From an uncultured Clostridia bacterium (GTDB taxonomy: Bacteria > Bacillota_A > Clostridia > Christensenellales > CAG-138): a stretch of DNA of 8,858 bases. Every line of letters begins with the position of its first letter. Position 1 is the stretch's first letter. The stretch lies in the NCBI GenBank assembly GCA_937877295.1, contig CALFIV010000205.1:1-8858 (forward strand), written 5' to 3'. The notes beneath the pieces are model-generated. The model searched no databases, was not told the DNA's origin, and saw nothing but the letters and a program-made list of their open reading frames with translations. A program made the position numbers and the translations under genes. This document shows positions 6,147-8,858 of the stretch, piece after piece.

Positions 6147-7598
6147 TCAATACCCCAGCAACGGATCGATGACGGTGCCGTCGATTGCGTTGATGCAAAG
6201 CACGATCTCGTCGCCTTCGCGGTATTCGCAGCCTCCGCCGCAGCCGTAGCCGGCATACATCACGTCCGGCTCGCCGTCGAAATAGTCCGTTTCCACAATA
6301 TCGCCGTAAAACACCCATACCGGCACCAGCACACCGTTCTTCTCGACGCCGCTGTCCTGCTCGCGAATGCGGATCAGTTCCAGCTTGACGTCCCGGATAT
6401 CGATCGCGATCTCGCGCCGCCCGTCGCTTTCGTGCTCCGCGTCCGTATACGGAAGATAGACCACGCGCAGCATGCGCTCTGCAATCTCCGAAATCTTTTC
6501 AAACGGCAGCAGATTGGACGAATCGGAAATCGGCTCGATGACGGTCAACGGCTCCATCCAACGGACCCGTGCGATTCCTTCGTCATCCAGAACAATCGTC
6601 ATCGTCTCATATTCCCAACCTATGGTAAACAGATCATCCGTGCGCGTCGTTCCCGGAACGCCCGCCGCCACGGTCACGTCGCGGTAGGTTTGCTGACACT
6701 GCACGGAATATGCCCAATGCTTAGCGTCCGATATGATGCCGTCAATATTGCCGTTCATTGCGTCACCGATCAGGTACACATGCGTTACCGTCATGGGCTC
6801 GCCCGTGATGTCAATGATCTTCTGCACGGTTTGCATGGCCTCTGCATAGGTCAGGCGAAGATGATCGGATTGCACGGAATCGGGAAACACCTCAACTGCA
6901 CCGTTCATGGTATAAAACGGAATATCGCCGCGATCAAACGAGAACCGCGAATCGGAATCCGCATGCAATGCAGAAACGATGCTGATCCACGCGCTCTCCG
7001 TGTGCGCCTGAAGGCTGTTAAAGGTCACGCCGGACGTCTCCTGCAGATAAAACGTTCCGTCGGTCTCGCCGTTCTCCAAAAGCTGTATATCCGCTTCAAA
7101 CGGCGCTTTCTTATATGCCTCCTGCAGATCGGCAATGTATTCCTCCCATTCCTCTTCGTTGATGTCCGCGTCCCGATAGCTGCCGTTCTCCAGCATTTCC
7201 ATCGCCTGTGCAAGGTCGGTTTCGATCTGCTCCTTGGTCGCAACCGTCTGTGTGCGGTCGGTATAGATGGTTTCGCCGTTTGCGAGCAGCTTCAGAAGCT
7301 GTCGCACCGCGTCCTGATCGAACCCCTGTGCACGTACACGCGCCATCGGCAGCGGGCTATCCGGCACGGTCAGTTCGGCGTCGACGTGTATGGACAATGT
7401 GCCTTCCTGATAATCATACTGAAATCGTTCCGGCACTTCCGGCGGGATATAGATTTCTTCGGGCGGCAAGGTCGCTTCGCCTTTATGGATCATCAAATCC
7501 TGATCCTTCTGCAGCACCGGCGGCTCCTCCGGCGTGGGCACGCAGGCGCACAAAAGAAGCAGCGCCGCAAAAAGCATGATGAAAAATCGTTTTTTCAT
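6147..7598 (-). CDS. Lipoprotein A: DUF6034-like lipoprotein, first of the array (483 aa)
   Basis: Complete, ATG at 7598, TGA at 6149-6147. A longer reading from 7673 adds 25 residues without a ribosome-binding site and hides the signal peptide; AAGGAG at 7606-7611 supports 7598. Residues 1-19: lipoprotein signal (LLLLCAC, Cys19), then VPTPEEPPVLQKDQ. Residues ~52-112: conserved block (VDAELTVPDSPLPMARVRA). Residues ~115-170: acidic helices (NEEEWEEYIADLQEAYKKAP). Residues ~245-310: PepSY/YcdB-like unit (TYAEAMQTVQKI, then WAYSVQCQQTYRD). Residues ~362-483: C-terminal block (NLLPFEKISEI, ERMLRVVY, KLELIRIREQD, LVPVWVFYG, INAIDGTVIDPLLGY). An unusual GYGCGGGCEY stretch (450-459) and Cys468 lie just before the INAIDG motif; no other copy has CGGGC. 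Its distance from the kinase gene (109 nt) and the repeats in between suggest it is the first target gene of that two-component system. Function unknown. Confidence 0.93.
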   Translation of the reverse strand: MKKRFFIMLFAALLLLCACVPTPEEPPVLQKDQDLMIHKGEATLPPEEIYIPPEVPERFQYDYQEGTLSIHVDAELTVPDSPLPMARVRAQGFDQDAVRQLLKLLANGETIYTDRTQTVATKEQIETDLAQAMEMLENGSYRDADINEEEWEEYIADLQEAYKKAPFEADIQLLENGETDGTFYLQETSGVTFNSLQAHTESAWISIVSALHADSDSRFSFDRGDIPFYTMNGAVEVFPDSVQSDHLRLTYAEAMQTVQKIIDITGEPMTVTHVYLIGDAMNGNIDGIISDAKHWAYSVQCQQTYRDVTVAAGVPGTTRTDDLFTIGWEYETMTIVLDDEGIARVRWMEPLTVIEPISDSSNLLPFEKISEIAERMLRVVYLPYTDAEHESDGRREIAIDIRDVKLELIRIREQDSGVEKNGVLVPVWVFYGDIVETDYFDGEPDVMYAGYGCGGGCEYREGDEIVLCINAIDGTVIDPLLGY

Positions 7599-7605
7599 TT
7601 GGTTT

Positions 7606-7611
7606 CTCCTT
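7606..7611 (-). promoter_or_regulatory. Shine-Dalgarno AAGGAG of lipoprotein A
   Basis: AAGGAG, 7 nt before the ATG at 7598, selects this start over the upstream in-frame ATG at 7673. The signal peptide begins exactly at this ATG, which agrees. Confidence 0.85.
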
Positions 7612-7617
7612 TCATGC

Positions 7618-7636
7618 AGGCGGATACGATCCGCCT
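7618..7636. promoter_or_regulatory. Perfect 8-bp inverted repeat in the leader of lipoprotein A
   Basis: AGGCGGAT-ACG-ATCCGCCT is an 8-bp perfect inverted repeat with a 3-nt centre, 6 nt upstream of the AAGGAG of lipoprotein A. As RNA it would be a stable hairpin close to the ribosome-binding site. As DNA it could be an operator for a dimeric regulator. No T-run follows, so it is not a terminator. A very weak promoter-like pair (TTTCCA at 7668-7663, TGTACA at 7645-7640, 17-nt spacing) would place the hairpin at the mRNA 5' end. I would not rely on that pair. Confidence 0.5.
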
Positions 7637-7670
7637 CTGTGTACAGCGTACCGGATCGCCTTTGGAAAAA

Positions 7671-7702
7671 CATTGCGAAAGTGTAATGAAACTGTAATGA
7701 AA
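7671..7702 (-). promoter_or_regulatory. Candidate OmpR-type response-regulator site (11-nt direct repeats)
   Basis: On the minus strand the kinase stop codon is followed 5 nt later by TTTCATTACA (7702-7693), an exact second copy 11 nt on (7691-7682), and a degenerate third unit TTTCGCAATG (7680-7671) that keeps the TTTC in phase. Established knowledge: OmpR/PhoB-family regulators bind tandem direct repeats spaced by about one helical turn (10-11 bp). The location, between a sensor kinase gene and the first lipoprotein and ~75-105 nt before its start codon, fits an activator site. The regulator gene itself is not in the window. Confidence 0.5.
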
Positions 7703-7707
7703 TTGTG

Positions 7708-8457
7708 TTACGGCAGGGGGACGGATACCTTGGTGCCTTTGCCCGGTTCGCTATCTACCGTGATTTCGGCATGATGCGCGTCCGCAATTGCGCGGACCAG
7801 AGCAAGGCCGAGCCCGCTGCCGCCAAGCTTTTTGCTGCGGGATTTATCGACCATGTAGAACGGTTCAAAGATGCGCGGCTGCGCCTCAAGCGGGATGCCG
7901 CGGCCGACGTCGCGCACGGAGATCGTGTTTTCGGATACGACGAGCTGCACCGGCTTTTCGGGAGCGTCGGCGTCGTAGCTGTTGATTGCGTTGGAAATGA
8001 GATTGAACACCAGCGACTGCATCAGGTCGGCGTTCATCCAAAGCGTCTGCGTCCGGCATTCGATCGAAAGCGTCGCGTCGCGCTCATCAAGCTTGGGTGC
8101 AATGCCGCTTCTGATCGCGTCAAGAAAATCCGTAAGCTCGACCGGCTGCGTCTCGATTTCCCGATCCAGCGTCAGAAGCTTCAGGAGCGTCTGCACGAGT
8201 CGTTCCAGCCACGCCGTCTGCGTTTCGATGTGCGCAAGCGACGTATCCCGCTCGTCGTCGGAGAGGTTTGCGCGGCGCAACAGCCCCGCATGCAGGATCA
8301 GTCCGGTCAGCGGCGTTTTGAATTCGTGGGTCACGCCGCCGATGAAGAGACGCTGCCTCTCCGCCGTTTCGGTGAGTTCCTCGATGTGCTGCTCCACAGA
8401 GGCCGCCATAGCATTGAAATCCTGCGCCAGTGCGCCGACCTCGTCGGCGGAGGTCAC
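7708..8457 (-). CDS. Sensor histidine kinase (HAMP-HisKA-HATPase), 5' part missing
   Basis: Stop TAA at 7710-7708. The kinase portion is the last ~245 residues of a 380-codon reading frame. In order: second half of a HAMP linker (TSADEVGALAQDFNAMA); dimerisation/phosphoacceptor helix with H-box THEFKTPLTG, the phosphorylated His encoded at 8328-8326; N-box NLISNAIN (~7990-8005); G1 box RDVGRGIP; F-box FEPFYMVDKS; and G2 box GGSGLGLAL, ending SVPLP. All catalytic motifs are intact. Family members normally start with two membrane helices around an external sensor, followed by the full HAMP. Here these are replaced by unrelated Bacteroidota sequence, so the gene is cut by an assembly chimera and the true N-terminus is unseen. 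A response-regulator gene is expected upstream. The role is phosphorylating an OmpR-type regulator at the membrane, probably controlling the lipoprotein array. Confidence 0.85.
   Translation of the reverse strand: MTSADEVGALAQDFNAMAASVEQHIEELTETAERQRLFIGGVTHEFKTPLTGLILHAGLLRRANLSDDERDTSLAHIETQTAWLERLVQTLLKLLTLDREIETQPVELTDFLDAIRSGIAPKLDERDATLSIECRTQTLWMNADLMQSLVFNLISNAINSYDADAPEKPVQLVVSENTISVRDVGRGIPLEAQPRIFEPFYMVDKSRSKKLGGSGLGLALVRAIADAHHAEITVDSEPGKGTKVSVPLP
8443..8457 (-). other. Probable chimeric junction between clostridial kinase and Bacteroidota gene
   Basis: Coding-strand bases 8457-8443 read GTG ACC TCC GCC GAC (Val-Thr-Ser-Ala-Asp). Residues upstream (SLDFTGKTVLTV) look like the end of the DUF6242 N-terminal domain, which in relatives, as I remember them, continues SxD-G; residues downstream (EVGALAQDFNAM) are HAMP. 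Val-Thr-Ser-Ala-Asp suits both families, so the join probably happened in a short shared sequence. The exact breakpoint cannot be fixed by eye. Confidence 0.65.
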
Positions 8458-8858
8458 GGTGAGCACCGTCTTGCCCGTGAAGTCCAGACTCTTGGTCATG
8501 GAAGTCGTGTAGTTGATGGTCGTGTCGGACTGATAGGTTGCGTCAGTGATGTTAAAGACCGCCGAGTGGACAGTATTGAGGAAATTAACGGTCACCTTCA
8601 GGGCCGAGATATCGGTGCCCACGGGCAGCGAGTCGGCGTTGTAGATGATTCGCTGGACATTGTCGATGCTGAAATCGTAGTTGCTGCCACTGAATGTAAC
8701 CTTGTAGATAGAGTCGGCACCTGTTGAGGATGTCGTATGCATGTATCTGTTGACTGTTCCTAAGGAAAAGCCAATGATGGCGGCATCGTCGTACAGTGTC
8801 ACTTCACTGCTGCTTGAGTTAAGACATGAGGTCATGGCTGTCAGTGCCACAAGTATCA
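8443..8858 (-). CDS. N-terminal fragment of a Bacteroidota DUF6242 lipoprotein
   Basis: The frame enters at the window edge without its start codon; a GTG at 8850 is an internal valine, not a start. The visible sequence begins ILVALTAMTSC, a lipoprotein signal with its lipid-accepting Cys (codon at 8826-8824), so only a few residues are missing. It continues NSSSSEVTLYDDAAI, then RYMHTTSSTGADSIYKV, RIIYNADSLPVGTD and SLDFTGKTVLTVTSAD. This series matches my memory of DUF6242 proteins of Prevotella and Bacteroides, where they are secreted or surface lipoproteins of unknown function. Full-length members are several hundred residues; here only ~138 remain before the frame switches to kinase sequence. 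It does not belong to the same organism as the rest of the contig. No transmembrane helix lies between it and the HAMP part. Confidence 0.8.

Noticed and set aside
7599..7673. 25-residue N-terminal extension of lipoprotein A
   Set aside because: No ribosome-binding site, runs through the regulatory leader, and buries the signal peptide.
6132..7697. Long plus-strand open frame of 521 codons opposite lipoprotein A
   Set aside because: It mirrors the gene on the other strand; the product is rich in His/Arg/Leu without any recognisable domain and has no ribosome-binding site. Typical antisense shadow of a GC-rich gene.
7705..8727. Plus-strand open frame of 340 codons opposite the kinase
   Set aside because: Antisense shadow; it also runs across the chimeric junction.
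7708..8850. A genuine new lipoprotein-histidine kinase fusion
   Set aside because: The two halves match different phyla and there is no membrane helix before HAMP, so the topology is impossible; an artefact is more likely.

Overview
This looks like one contig from a gut-type metagenome assembly. Most of it (about 53-8450) is a moderately GC-rich Bacillota genome, probably class Clostridia. The evidence is AAGGAG ribosome-binding sites, short lipoprotein signals of the Cys-Val-Pro-Thr-Pro type, an array of paralogues resembling the clostridial DUF6034 lipoproteins, and intergenic repeats of a kind common in Oscillospiraceae-like genomes. Both ends carry artefacts. Bases 1-52 are an untrimmed Illumina TruSeq index adapter. 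The last ~400 bases encode the N-terminus of a Bacteroidota (Prevotella-like) DUF6242 lipoprotein, joined in frame to a clostridial histidine kinase.

All genes lie on the minus strand, so transcription runs from right to left: histidine kinase (3' part only) > 107-nt regulatory gap > lipoprotein A > B > C > D > E (cut by the adapter). The names A-E are mine and follow transcription order. A and B are 3 nt apart. B/C and C/D are separated by 128- and 140-nt gaps that both hold the same 96-nt hairpin-rich repeat. D/E are separated by 127 nt with a different repeat. No convincing intrinsic terminator (stem plus T-run) was seen in any gap, so the five lipoproteins may be one transcription unit. 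Every gap is shorter than 150 nt.

The five lipoproteins (413 to more than 500 residues) share an almost fixed N-terminus around the lipidated cysteine, a variable middle and a conserved C-terminal block (LLPF...KMLPI...PVWxFYG...INAVDGxIID). The array appears to have grown by tandem duplication, because gene C, gene B and their intergenic repeats keep stretches of near-identical DNA. The kinase gene is followed directly by 11-nt-spaced direct repeats upstream of lipoprotein A, as expected for an OmpR-type response-regulator site. A reasonable but untested model is a two-component system controlling a family of surface lipoproteins, some of which might feed back on the kinase. The function of the lipoproteins is unknown.
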